Assembly: GCA_035310125.1 (NCBI GenBank)
Contig: DATGEP010000248.1
Coordinates: forward strand, 43,009-107,008
Length of the DNA: 64,000 bases
Source of the DNA: DATGEP01 sp035310125
Lineage (GTDB): Bacteria; Chloroflexota; Ktedonobacteria; Ktedonobacterales; JADMIN01
Direction: 5' to 3'
Shown here: positions 7,446-16,404 of the stretch, piece by piece
Layout: each line of letters begins with the position of its first letter
Position numbering within the stretch: position 1 is the stretch's first letter
Translations under genes and position numbers: made by a program
Notes under the pieces: generated by a model
Database searches by the model: none
Told to the model about the DNA's origin: nothing
The model's input: the letters and a program-made list of their open reading frames with translations, nothing else

Positions 7446-9011
7446 ATGCTCGTACACGAGTTTTTGGAGCGGAGCGCGCGGCGGTTTCCGGAGAAGGAGG
7501 CGCTGATCTTTGAAGGGTGGCGGCTGACGTATGCGCAGCTCGACGCGTGCGCGAACCAGCTCGCGCATGCGCTGCGCGCGGCGGGTGTGGCGCGCGGGGA
7601 CCGGGTGATGATCTTCGCGGAGAACCGTGTCGAGACGGCCATCGCCATTTTTGGCGCGCTCAAAGCTGGCGGCGTCTTCGTCGTCGTGAATCCGACCACC
7701 AAGGCGAGCAAGCTCGCATACCTGCTGCGGAACTGCCGCCCGGCGGCGCTCGTCACGCAGCGCGCCCGCGCTGGGGTGGCGCTGGCTGCCTGCGCGGAGG
7801 GCGGCGCATCGCTGCGGGTGACGATCTGGGCTGATCTGGCGCTGGGAACGCCCGCCCCGGCAGTGACTGGGCCGGGCGGCACGTCCATTCCGTCGCTGCG
7901 GTGGGACGAGGCGCTCGCCGCGCAGCCCGCGACGAAGCCCGCTGTGCCGTGCATTGATATTGACCTCGCGACGATCATCTATACCTCTGGAAGCACCGGC
8001 AATCCCAAGGGCGTCGTCTCGACACACGCGAACGTGCGCGCCGCCGCGACCTCAATTACGACCTATCTTGAGAACACGCCGGACGATGTTGTGCTCTCTG
8101 TGCTGCCGCTTTCCTTCGATTACGGCCTCTACCAGCTTCTGATGGTGTGTCTCTTCGGCGGCACGCTCGTGCTGGAGCGCGGCTTCACCTTCCCGGCGCG
8201 GGCGCTGAAACTGCTGCATGACGCGCGCGTGACGGGTTTCCCAGTGGTGCCGACCATTGCCTCGATCCTGCTCCAGATGGAGACGCTGCGCGGCGAAGAC
8301 TATCCCGATCTGCGCTACATAACCAACACGGCGGCGGCGCTGCCGGTGAGCCACATCCAGCGCCTGCGCGAGAAATTTCCCGCGGTGCGACTCTTCTCGA
8401 TGTATGGGTTGACGGAATGCAAGCGTGTCTCGTATCTGCCGCCGGAAGAGCTGGATCGCCGCCCCGGGTCGGTAGGCATCGCGATTCCTAACACCGAGGT
8501 CTACGTGGTGGACGACGAGGGGAAGCGCGTGCCGCCGGAGACCATTGGCGAGCTGGTGGTGCGTGGCGCGCATGTCATGCGCGGCTACTGGGAGGCGCCA
8601 GAGGAGACGGCGAAGCGCTACCGGCCAGGGCCGCTGCCCGGTGAGACGGTGCTGTACACCGGCGACCTTTTCAAGATGGATGCGGACGGCTTTCTCTATT
8701 TCATTGGTCGCAAAGACGACATCATCAAGAGCCGTGGCGAGAAAGTGGCGCCGAAAGAGATCGAAGCGGCGCTGTATCAGCTTGACGGCGTGCAGGAGGC
8801 GGCGGCGGTGGGCGTGCCTGATCCGATGCTGGGTGAGGCGATCAAGATCTTCGTGGCGCTGGTCCCCGATGCGCCGCTGTCAGAGCGTGAGATTCGCGCC
8901 CACTGCGCCCACATCCTCGAAGATTTCATGCAGCCCAAGTACGTAGAGATCTGGACGGGACCGCTGCCGAAGGGCAATACTGGTAAGATTGACAAGAAGG
9001 CGCTGATCTAA
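7446..9011 (+). CDS. AMP-forming acyl-CoA/acyl-ACP ligase
   Basis: ANL-superfamily ligase, 521 aa, which adenylates a carboxylic acid and passes it to CoA or a carrier-protein thiol. Motifs: P-loop-like YTSGSTGNPKG (about residues 179-189), MYGLTECKR, YTGDLFKMDADGFLYFIGRKDDIIKSRGEKV and the C-terminal catalytic lysine in PKGNTGKIDKKAL. ATG 7446 is preceded by GGGGGAG; an in-frame ATG lies 13 codons earlier. The stop abuts the start of the amidotransferase gene (9012), and an ACP gene follows, so the ligase probably loads that ACP. The trio recalls the ligase/amidotransferase set of XrtA/PEP-CTERM loci. The acid is unknown. Confidence 0.88.
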   Translation: MLVHEFLERSARRFPEKEALIFEGWRLTYAQLDACANQLAHALRAAGVARGDRVMIFAENRVETAIAIFGALKAGGVFVVVNPTTKASKLAYLLRNCRPAALVTQRARAGVALAACAEGGASLRVTIWADLALGTPAPAVTGPGGTSIPSLRWDEALAAQPATKPAVPCIDIDLATIIYTSGSTGNPKGVVSTHANVRAAATSITTYLENTPDDVVLSVLPLSFDYGLYQLLMVCLFGGTLVLERGFTFPARALKLLHDARVTGFPVVPTIASILLQMETLRGEDYPDLRYITNTAAALPVSHIQRLREKFPAVRLFSMYGLTECKRVSYLPPEELDRRPGSVGIAIPNTEVYVVDDEGKRVPPETIGELVVRGAHVMRGYWEAPEETAKRYRPGPLPGETVLYTGDLFKMDADGFLYFIGRKDDIIKSRGEKVAPKEIEAALYQLDGVQEAAAVGVPDPMLGEAIKIFVALVPDAPLSEREIRAHCAHILEDFMQPKYVEIWTGPLPKGNTGKIDKKALI

Positions 9012-11075
9012 ATGTGTGGAATAGCTGGGATTGTGAATCTGACAGGGACGCGGAGGCCGGATGCGCGCGATGTGGCGGCGATGATCGCAATGCTGCGGCA
9101 TCGCGGTCCGGAGAGCGCGGCAGTGTATCTGGATCCCCGTGGACGAGCGGGACTCGGTCATGTGCGCCTCTCCCTTGTAGACCTGGCGGGCGGCACACAA
9201 CCACTGACGAACGAAGACGGTACGCTCTGGTGCGTCGTCAACGGCGAGTTCTTCAACTACATCGAGCTGGCGGCAGAGCTGCGGGCGGCGGGACATACGC
9301 TGCGCACCGGGTCTGATAGCGAGCTGCTGCTGCACCTCTACGAAGATCGCGGTCTGGAAGGGGCGCTGGCGGCGATAATCGGGCAGTTCGCCTTCGCGCT
9401 GTGGGATGAGCGGCGCGGCGAGGTGATGCTGGCGCGCGACCGGCTGGGCGTGCGCCCGCTGTTCTATGCCGTTGCCGGAGGCGCGTTGCTCTTTGGGTCG
9501 GAGATCAAGGCGCTGCTGGCCGACGAGCGTGTCTCCGCCAGCCCCAACGTCGCTGCGCTGGACCAGACGTTTACGTACTGGGCGCCGCTGCCAGGCAGCA
9601 CGCTGTTCGCCGGCATTCATGAGCTGCCGGCGGGATGTACCCTGCGCGCGCGGGCGGAGGCGCCGGACATCGAGGTGCGCCGCTACTGGTGGATGCGCTT
9701 CTCGGAGCCGGACGGCGGCGGCATGCCCGCCAGCGAAGATGAAGCGGCGGAGGCGCTGCGGGCGCTGCTGGTGGACGCGACCCAGCTACGGCTGCGGGCG
9801 GACGTACCCGTGGGTGCGTACCTCAGCGGTGGACTGGATTCCTCGGCAATCACGGCGATTGCGCGGCGCTACGCGGGCAACTCGCTGCAAACCTTCTCGG
9901 TCGCCTTCACGGACGCCGATTTCGACGAGCGCGACTTTCAGCTGCGGATGGCGCGGCACCTGGGTACCGAGCACGCTGTGGTGGAATGCGGCGCGCGCGA
10001 CATCGCCGAGGTCTTCCCCGACGTGATCTGGCATACGGAAGTGCCGATTCTGCGCACGTCGCCCGCGCCGTTGTTCCTGCTCTCCGCACTGGTGCGGCGG
10101 CACGGGCTGAAGGTGGTGCTCACGGGTGAGGGCAGCGACGAGTTCCTTGGCGGCTACGACATTTTCAAGGAGGCAATGGTACGGCGCTTCTGGGCGCGCG
10201 ATCCCGGCTCGAAGCTACGCCCGCTGCTGGCGCGGCGGCTGCACGGCCACGCCGCCAGTGTGCGCGCCGCCAGCCAGGCCGCGCCGGCTTTCCTGGAGGC
10301 ATTCTACCGGCAGGGCCTTACCGAGACGGACGACCTCGCCTACAGCCACCGTCCTCGCTGGCGCAATACCGCGCGGCTCAAGGGGCTCTTCGCGCCAGAG
10401 GCGCGCGCCGCGCTGGCGGCGGACAGCTACGATGCGGAGGCCGCGCTCTGGGCGTCGCTCGATCCCGCGCTGGCGGAGCTTGATCCGCTGGGACGTGCGC
10501 AATATCTGGAGGCGAGCCTCTTCATGCCGCAGTATCTGCTCTCATCGCAGGGCGACCGCATGGCAATGGCGCATAGTGTCGAGGGGCGATTCCCATTTCT
10601 GGATCACCGCGTCGTAGAGTTTGCGATGGCGCTGCCCGCGCGCTTCAAGCTACGCGGGCTGAACGAAAAGTATCTGCTGAAGCGCGCGGTGCGCGATCTG
10701 CTGCCGGACGAGATCTGGCAGCGGCATAAGCAGCCGTATCGTGCGCCCATTCGTGATGCTTTCGCGGGTCAGGACGCGCCGGCGTATGTGGCGGAGCTGC
10801 TGGCGCCAGAGCGCGTCGCCGCGGCAGGTCTCCTGGCGCCGGACGCGGTAAGCCGGCTGCTACGCAAGGCACGCGGCGGGCCGCTGGGCGAGATGGACGA
10901 GATGGCGCTGGTGGGCGCGCTCTCGACGCAGCTCTGGCATGAGGCGTTCGTGATGGACTTCGCCCGACGGCGCGCTTCGGCGTTCGCGGCGCTGGGGGAC
11001 GTGACGCGGGTCTCGTATGGGAACATGGAGCCACTTCATCTGGGCGGTGCGCTGACCGTCAGGATAAATGTATAG
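9012..11075 (+). CDS. Asparagine synthase-like glutamine amidotransferase
   Basis: 687-aa two-domain AsnB-type enzyme. The N-terminal glutaminase starts MCGIAGIVN, with Cys2 as nucleophile after Met removal, plus RHRGPES and VNGEFFNY. The C-terminal synthetase has the PP-loop SGGLDSS (residues 272-278), the GEGSDEFLGGYD segment and VEGRFPFLDHRVVEFA. It would transfer ammonia from glutamine to an AMP-activated carboxylate. It starts directly after the ligase stop, so the two are co-translated. In XrtA-type loci and in natural-product clusters such proteins amidate carrier-bound or peptide substrates rather than free aspartate; the ACP downstream supports that here. It is longer than typical bacterial AsnB (about 550-640 aa). 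Confidence 0.9.
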   Translation: MCGIAGIVNLTGTRRPDARDVAAMIAMLRHRGPESAAVYLDPRGRAGLGHVRLSLVDLAGGTQPLTNEDGTLWCVVNGEFFNYIELAAELRAAGHTLRTGSDSELLLHLYEDRGLEGALAAIIGQFAFALWDERRGEVMLARDRLGVRPLFYAVAGGALLFGSEIKALLADERVSASPNVAALDQTFTYWAPLPGSTLFAGIHELPAGCTLRARAEAPDIEVRRYWWMRFSEPDGGGMPASEDEAAEALRALLVDATQLRLRADVPVGAYLSGGLDSSAITAIARRYAGNSLQTFSVAFTDADFDERDFQLRMARHLGTEHAVVECGARDIAEVFPDVIWHTEVPILRTSPAPLFLLSALVRRHGLKVVLTGEGSDEFLGGYDIFKEAMVRRFWARDPGSKLRPLLARRLHGHAASVRAASQAAPAFLEAFYRQGLTETDDLAYSHRPRWRNTARLKGLFAPEARAALAADSYDAEAALWASLDPALAELDPLGRAQYLEASLFMPQYLLSSQGDRMAMAHSVEGRFPFLDHRVVEFAMALPARFKLRGLNEKYLLKRAVRDLLPDEIWQRHKQPYRAPIRDAFAGQDAPAYVAELLAPERVAAAGLLAPDAVSRLLRKARGGPLGEMDEMALVGALSTQLWHEAFVMDFARRRASAFAALGDVTRVSYGNMEPLHLGGALTVRINV

Positions 11076-11160
11076 CGTGACCGGCTGATTTCGTGTAGTA
11101 TAGCCGCAACATACGGATGGGTGCCGCCGGTCGGTCCGTGCGACTCTCCGAATGACGGGG

Positions 11161-11270
11161 GCGAAGCGTTCATGTAGAAACTCATCTCATACATGGGTAG
11201 GGGCTTTCTTGAGCCGGCTTCGCATGCGACCTGGAGAGGCCGTGTGGGTATTTATGAGATGAGCTGCATG
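11161..11270 (+). promoter_or_regulatory. Structured leader before the ACP gene (interleaved inverted repeats)
   Basis: Two inverted repeats interleave. GCGAAGC (11161-11167) pairs with GCTTCGC (11217-11223). CTCATCTCATA (11181-11191) pairs perfectly with TATGAGATGAG (11253-11263); past a 3-nt bulge, CATGTAG (11171-11177) pairs with CTGCATG (11264-11270) with one G-U, giving an 18-bp stem. The order A-B-A'-B' has pseudoknot topology, and the stem ends next to the ACP start region. No known riboswitch family is recognised. Confidence 0.45.
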
Positions 11271-11290
11271 TGGGAGAAGATGGAATCGTC

Positions 11291-11572
11291 ATGGATACAC
11301 AAACGAACGTTGTGAATGAGACGCTTATTCGCGAGCAGCTACGCGACTTCTTGCAGCAGAACTTTCTCTACGACGGTGATGTATCGCAGGTTGGCGACGA
11401 TGAATCGCTGCTGGAGCGTGGCATCGTGGACTCGACGGGCGTGTTGGAGCTGGTGCTCTTCGCCGAAGAGACCTACGACATCACGGTGGATTCCGCCGAT
11501 CTGCTACCGGAGAACTTCGACTCGATCAATAGCCTGACCAGATATGTAGCGCAGCGGATGAGCCAGCAGTAG
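11291..11572 (+). CDS. Acyl carrier protein
   Basis: 93-aa acidic four-helix carrier protein. The phosphopantetheine attachment site is Ser48 in GIVDSTGVLELVLF, a DS motif at the start of helix 2; the family length is 75-95 aa. ATG 11291 is preferred over the in-frame GTG at 11270, because 11270 is part of the predicted stem; GGAGAAGA lies 10-14 nt upstream of the ATG. It follows the ligase and amidotransferase and is the likely carrier for the acid they activate. It resembles the free-standing ACPs of exosortase-type and D-alanylation-like systems rather than fatty-acid AcpP. Confidence 0.88.
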   Translation: MDTQTNVVNETLIREQLRDFLQQNFLYDGDVSQVGDDESLLERGIVDSTGVLELVLFAEETYDITVDSADLLPENFDSINSLTRYVAQRMSQQ

Positions 11573-11660
11573 CCTCGTACATTCCCATTCCGGCGCAGAC
11601 CATCAGCACGCCAAAATCCGACGCCAAAATCCGACGCCATCGCGCAGCGAGGGAAAAACC

Positions 11661-13040
11661 ATGCGGCCAACAGGTAAAAGAACGGACGTTGGCTCATCGC
11701 GCCCCTACGTGACCACCGTGGCGGAGGCAGCGAATCGTGCACGTTCTGCCGCCGCGCCCAGCCTGGAGCGAGCGCGGACACTCTGGCGGAATCCACGCGT
11801 ACGTCTGGCCGTGGGGCTGGTCGCGGCCCTGGTGGTGCTGCTCAGCGCGCTGCGCACCGCGGCGACGCCCTTTACCGGAGGCGATCTGCTGTACTTCACC
11901 GGGCGGTCGCATGATTTGCTGACCGGGCGCGATCCATACGCCGCCGCACTCTCCGGGCCGCGCGTGACGAACGGCGAATACAATGACATCTTCCTCTACG
12001 CGCCCATCCTCTACTACCTGCTGGCCCCGCTGTCGCTCGTGCGTTTCGCGACGGCGTGGTGGATCTGGTCGGCGCTCAACGCGGGCTTCCTGATGGGAGG
12101 CTGCGTCGCGGTGGTGAAGCTAATGCGCCCACAGGCCTCGCTGGCGCTGGGCCTCGTGCTCGCCGTCGCGGTGACATTTACCAGCATGGCGCGGTTTGAG
12201 CTGTATTACGGGAATGTAGATGTCTTGCTGCTCTGTCTGCTGGCGACTGCGGCACTGGCGGCGCGCGGAGGCAAGACGCTGCTTGCGGGAGTGCTGCTGG
12301 GCCTCACGCCGGTGGTCTATCTTCAGGCGCTACCCATCGTCCTCTACTATCTCTGGAAGCGTGAATACCGGGTGGTCATCATCGGGGCGGCGACATTTTT
12401 CGCGGCGGAGGCGCTCGGTTTCCTGCTCGCGCCCGCGGGCACCCTCGGACACTTCTGGTCAATCATCACCTACTTCTTTGGCGATTGGAGTGCGATCTAT
12501 ATCAACCAGTCGCTCTACGGGCTACTGGCGCGGTGGTTCCGGCCCATGCTCTATAGCGCCGGGCCGTTGCTCAATCTGCCCTGGCTGCCGGCGCTTGGCT
12601 GGCTGGCGCTGGCGGCGGTGGTGCTGACCCTCACCGGCCACCGCATCGCGCGGCGCCCCATCGCGGCAGGCGATAGTCACCGCGCGGGCCTGGAGCTGGC
12701 GCTGGCTATTGCGGGACTCTGCCTCATCTTTCCCGTCCTGGAGGCCAACACGTTCATCCTGGCCGGACTGCCCCTGATCGCGCTGGCGCTGGCGGTCGCC
12801 ACCACATGGAGCGGCGCGACGCGGCGCTTCCAGGCGCTGGGTATCGCGCTCGTGATCTTCTTCGCCGTTAGCACGCTCGGATTGACACGGCTGATGGCGC
12901 GCCTCTCGGAGCAGTCCGGGCTGCACGGCTTTGGACTGCTCGCCCTCACAATCGGCGCCGCGCCCTATCTGTATCTCGCCGCCGCGCTGTTCGCGCTGAT
13001 ATGTGTGGCGCTCCCTGAGCCGAAGAACGCGGCGATATAA
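11661..13040 (+). CDS. GT87-family (DUF2029) polytopic glycosyltransferase
   Basis: 459-aa integral membrane protein with about ten hydrophobic segments starting at residue 48. Family marks are the TPFTGGDLLYFTGRSHDLLTG loop with the acidic catalytic region after helix 1, DPYAAALSG, and the YAPILYYLLAPLSL segment. GT87 enzymes (PimE-like) transfer mannose or related sugars from polyprenyl phosphate on the outer face of the membrane. It lies 88 bp after the ACP gene in the same direction. The gap holds a 13-bp direct repeat (ACGCCAAAATCCG twice, near 11608-11635). Its role in the ligase/amidotransferase/ACP cassette is an inference from position only. Confidence 0.75.
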   Translation: MRPTGKRTDVGSSRPYVTTVAEAANRARSAAAPSLERARTLWRNPRVRLAVGLVAALVVLLSALRTAATPFTGGDLLYFTGRSHDLLTGRDPYAAALSGPRVTNGEYNDIFLYAPILYYLLAPLSLVRFATAWWIWSALNAGFLMGGCVAVVKLMRPQASLALGLVLAVAVTFTSMARFELYYGNVDVLLLCLLATAALAARGGKTLLAGVLLGLTPVVYLQALPIVLYYLWKREYRVVIIGAATFFAAEALGFLLAPAGTLGHFWSIITYFFGDWSAIYINQSLYGLLARWFRPMLYSAGPLLNLPWLPALGWLALAAVVLTLTGHRIARRPIAAGDSHRAGLELALAIAGLCLIFPVLEANTFILAGLPLIALALAVATTWSGATRRFQALGIALVIFFAVSTLGLTRLMARLSEQSGLHGFGLLALTIGAAPYLYLAAALFALICVALPEPKNAAI

Positions 13041-13585
13041 TACCGCGCCTGGGCAGACGGCGCAGCAGGCAGCGCCCCTACAGACGGACGGACGCGCAGG
13101 AGACGGGAGGCGGGCGTCCACCGGACGGGCGAGCGTCCACCGGACGGGCGAGCGCCCCTACACGCCCGTGGCGACGGCCAGCATCCCAATCGGATTGGTG
13201 GTTATGTGCCACATGACTACTACTTACCTAGACTTTGTCCATTGCTCTCGCTATCATCTGCGAGCACACAAGGGCCGGCACAGCATGCTTCGCCTTTTCG
13301 CGTATCACTGGCTCAGCGCGCTGTCGGAAAACGTATGTGTGCTGATGTCGTGACCATGTGGCAGTACCTCCCAGGCGCGTAACCGTCGTCTTCGACGCCC
13401 ACTTCCTGGCCTGCCAAGCTTGTCTGAGGACGCCTGACCGGGTATACTCCCTCTACACAAGTGGACAAGTGGACAACATCGTGTGGGGCGTGCGAGCCGC
13501 CCTGTTTTGCGACTCATCGCCATTCCTGCCACTACCCCTCTTCTCTCCTCACTGGGCCTGCTTACGATGGAGGAGCACGACAACC
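13041..13585. repeat. Intergenic region with GTAGGGGCG-type and tandem repeats
   Basis: 545 bp without a gene. It contains GCGCCCCTAC at 13073-13082 and 13152-13161 (the complement of GTAGGGGCGC, which recurs near 33.6 kb), and between them a duplicated GTCCACCGGACGGGCGAGC unit. The right half is less GC-rich and carries the promoter of the SDR gene. Confidence 0.6.
13420..13448 (+). promoter_or_regulatory. Sigma-70 promoter of the SDR gene
   Basis: -35 TTGTCT (13420-13425), 17-bp spacer, -10 TATACT (13443-13448). Start near 13455, about 130 nt before the SDR start codon. Confidence 0.65.
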
Positions 13586-14317
13586 ATGGAGACGCTCAAC
13601 GGCAGCGTGGCTCTCGTCACAGGCGCCTCGTCCGGCATCGGTAAAGGGATCGCTACCATGCTGGCTGCGGAAGGCGTGCAGGTGGCCTTGGTCGCCCGCC
13701 GTGAGCACGAGCTCCAGGGGGTCGCCGATGCCATTCGCCACCACGGTGGTACGGCCCTCGTCGCCTCTGCCGACTTGCGCGATGACCAGGCGCTGCGCGC
13801 GGTGGTCGAGCAGACCCGCGCCAGCCTCGGCCCCATTGATATGCTCGTCAACAGTGGCGGGATCGTCGAGACGACGCCCATTCATGAGCTCGATCTGCAG
13901 GCGTGGGATGCCTGTCTGGCAGTCAATCTGCGCGCGCCCGCCCTGCTGTGCGCAGCCCTGCTCCCGAGCATGCGGGAACGGAAGCGCGGCTACATCGTCA
14001 ACATCGCCAGCGAAGCCGGCGCCCTCGTCTATGCGGGCATGGGAGCGTATGCCGTCAGTAAGCATGGGCTGCGGGTCTTGACGGAATTGATCCAGGACGA
14101 AAACCAGGAACATGGCGTCAAGGCGTGGGCCATTTGTCCCGGCTATGTCGACACGCCGATGGTGGCGGCGTGGGATCCTGATGCGCTCCCCCACAATTTC
14201 TTGCAGGTGGGGGAAGTAGTTGAGGTGGTGCGCTTCCTCCTGACCCAGGGGGCGAATGTGAAGATGGGTCCAGAGATTCTGATTCGCACGACACGCAACC
14301 CCCATGCGCCAGATTGA
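13586..14317 (+). CDS. Short-chain dehydrogenase/reductase
   Basis: Classical SDR, 243 aa, an NAD(P)-dependent oxidoreductase similar to 3-oxoacyl-ACP reductase and other FabG-like enzymes. Motifs: TGASSGIGKGIA (cofactor glycine motif), NSGGIVE in place of NNAG, NIASEAGALVYAGMGAYAVSK with catalytic Ser and YxxxK, and PGYVDTPMV. ATG 13586 has GGAGGAG 10 nt upstream; the longer open frame upstream runs through the promoter region. The NSGG variant of NNAG is unusual but tolerated in the family. It stands alone with its own promoter; the substrate is unknown. Confidence 0.87.
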   Translation: METLNGSVALVTGASSGIGKGIATMLAAEGVQVALVARREHELQGVADAIRHHGGTALVASADLRDDQALRAVVEQTRASLGPIDMLVNSGGIVETTPIHELDLQAWDACLAVNLRAPALLCAALLPSMRERKRGYIVNIASEAGALVYAGMGAYAVSKHGLRVLTELIQDENQEHGVKAWAICPGYVDTPMVAAWDPDALPHNFLQVGEVVEVVRFLLTQGANVKMGPEILIRTTRNPHAPD

Positions 14318-14657
14318 AGGATCGCGGAGGAAGCATGATGTCTCGCAACGGTGCAGGATCTTCGCGCGCAGCGCCTCTTATCCCGATGCGCAGATGCTCA
14401 AATGGATAAAGTCTAGCTTACAAACTATCTCAAAAGGCAGGTAGTCTTTGACTAGCGTGTGTGCGATGTCGTTGGCCCTCCTCTCGATGCACCGGGAGCG
14501 GTTTGCCGCAGGCTGATGCGAGCACGACCGACGTGGTCGAGTCGTGTTGACATGGTACGACCGGCAGGTGTGACCCAGCGCATACCACATCTCGTTGGTA
14601 TCCGGGTACAATTGAGGCACTACGCACGTCACATGTCGGTGCCAAGAGGTAAGCAAC
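14318..14657. other. Intergenic region, no gene seen
   Basis: 340 bp, less GC-rich than its surroundings. A TTGACA (14547-14552) and a TACAAT (14607-14612) occur but not at promoter spacing, so neither is called. No stem-loop with T-tract and no RNA gene is recognised. Confidence 0.5.
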
Positions 14658-16151
14658 ATGAAGGTGCTCTGGGGAAATAGGCCGCGGGCAACCACTGCGC
14701 CAACACGGAGCATCGCCGATTGGACTCCCCAGATGCGTCTGGACGGGATGCGTGCCGCATTCAAAGCCTTTCGGCATGCGTATCCTGCCTACGATACGAC
14801 CCGCAAGCTGGACGATCTGCGTACCGCTGACTACGCGCGCCTGGACCGACTGGGACATGTCTATCTGGACTACACGGGCGGCGGCGTATACGCGCAATCG
14901 CAGGTCGCCAGGCATATGGCGCTGCTCAATAACGGCGTGTTCGGCAATCCACATTCGCATAATTTGACATCCATGGCCATGACGCGCCTGGTCGAGCAGG
15001 CACGCAACTACGTGCTGACGTATTTCCATGCCTCGCCCGAGGAATACATGGTGATCTTTACGCCGAACGCGACTGGTGCGCTCAGGCTTATTGGCGAGTC
15101 CTACCCATTTCGGCCAGGCGACACCTATCTGCTGACGTTCGACAACCACAATTCCGTCAACGGCATACGGGAGTATGCGCGCTGCAGGCAGGCGACGGTG
15201 ACCTACGTTCCCATCGTGCTGCCAGAGATGCGCGTGGACACGGTCACATTGGCAGCTGAGATGGATAAGGCCCGTCCGGGGGGCAATAACCTGTTCGCCT
15301 ATCCGGCGCAATCCAATTTCTCCGGTGTCCAGCATCCACTGGAGTGGATTGCGCAGGCGCAAGCCAAGGGGTGGGATGTGTTGTTGGACGCAGCGGCATA
15401 TGTCCCCACCAACCGCCTCGATCTCAGGCAGTGGCATCCTGACTTCGTGTCAATCTCGTTTTACAAGATCTTCGGCTATCCGACGGGAATCGGCTGTCTC
15501 ATCGCACGCAAGCCTGCCCTGCGCAAGCTGAAACGTCCCTGGTACGCGGGAGGCACGATCACGTTCTCGTCCGTGGTGGCATTCGACCACTACCTGACGC
15601 CTGGTCCCGCCAGCTTCGAGGACGGAACAGTCAATTACCTGGGCATACCGGCCATTGAGTCGGGTCTCAAGCTTATCGAGTCCATTGGGATAGACATGAT
15701 TCACACGCGGGTGACATGTCTGGCCGCTTGGCTCATCGCGCAGATGGTTGGCCTGCGCCACAGCAATGGCGCGCCGCTCGTGCAGCTCTACGGGCCGCCG
15801 AACACACATATGCGCGGGGGCACGATTCAGGTCAATTTCTTCGACCCCGACGGCAGATTGATTGACTGTACGATGGTCGAGCGCCTGGCAAACGAGGTCC
15901 GCATCTCGCTGCGTGCGGGATGCCACTGCAATCCCGGTGCACGCGAAGTAGCGCTGGGATTTACCGCGGATGACTTGTTGGTGTGCTTCAAGGACAAGGA
16001 CAGCCAGACCTACGAGCAGTTCTTGCAGGTGATTGACGGCAAGACGACCGGCGCACTGCGGGCTTCGCTGGGCCTCGTCACCACGTTCGCCGACGTGTAC
16101 ACCTATGTACAGTTTGCCAAGACGTTGATCGATCGCCACGCCTTAAGCTGA
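14658..16151 (+). CDS. Class V aminotransferase (MoCo sulfurase N-terminal-like)
   Basis: 497-aa PLP enzyme of fold type I. VYLDYTGGG, FGNPHSHN and FTPNATGALRLIGESYPF match the N-terminal domain of molybdenum-cofactor sulfurases and cysteine-desulfurase relatives. The Schiff-base lysine is K270 in SFYKIFGYPTGIGCL, and a conserved cysteine pair occurs in RAGCHCNPG, as in MOCOS/NifS-like enzymes. It lacks the C-terminal MOSC domain of full MoCo sulfurases. It probably removes or transfers sulfur from a cysteine-like amino acid; the acceptor is unknown. It is flanked by gaps on both sides, so it is probably monocistronic. An aminotransferase activity cannot be excluded. Confidence 0.8.
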   Translation: MKVLWGNRPRATTAPTRSIADWTPQMRLDGMRAAFKAFRHAYPAYDTTRKLDDLRTADYARLDRLGHVYLDYTGGGVYAQSQVARHMALLNNGVFGNPHSHNLTSMAMTRLVEQARNYVLTYFHASPEEYMVIFTPNATGALRLIGESYPFRPGDTYLLTFDNHNSVNGIREYARCRQATVTYVPIVLPEMRVDTVTLAAEMDKARPGGNNLFAYPAQSNFSGVQHPLEWIAQAQAKGWDVLLDAAAYVPTNRLDLRQWHPDFVSISFYKIFGYPTGIGCLIARKPALRKLKRPWYAGGTITFSSVVAFDHYLTPGPASFEDGTVNYLGIPAIESGLKLIESIGIDMIHTRVTCLAAWLIAQMVGLRHSNGAPLVQLYGPPNTHMRGGTIQVNFFDPDGRLIDCTMVERLANEVRISLRAGCHCNPGAREVALGFTADDLLVCFKDKDSQTYEQFLQVIDGKTTGALRASLGLVTTFADVYTYVQFAKTLIDRHALS

Positions 16152-16347
16152 TGGGCGACGTCTCGGACCCACTACTACTACCGTGCGATGAGCACGTCGT
16201 TGGGATACGGGCCGGCGGGCTTTGAGCTGCCTCGGCATCCCGCATTATGCCACTAGCGTGCTATTGGGTGCGTCAGGGGCATAATCACTATCGGATTTGG
16301 TATAACGGGTCACGCGGACCCTGCTCACAACCTCCGCAACCCCTGCC

Positions 16348-16365
16348 CTACAAAACGTGTTGTAG
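16348..16365. promoter_or_regulatory. Palindrome before the ECF sigma gene
   Basis: Inverted repeat CTACAA-N6-TTGTAG, 39 bp before the sigma-factor start codon. It could be an operator or the ECF-controlled promoter region itself; no consensus is recognised. Confidence 0.35.
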
Positions 16366-16404
16366 TCTCAGAAGACACGCTTTTTGACGAGGGGAGATGA
16401 GCAC

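Noticed and set aside
14547..14612. TTGACA and TACAAT as a promoter of the class V aminotransferase
   Set aside because: They are 54 bp apart, so they cannot form one sigma-70 promoter; neither has a proper partner.
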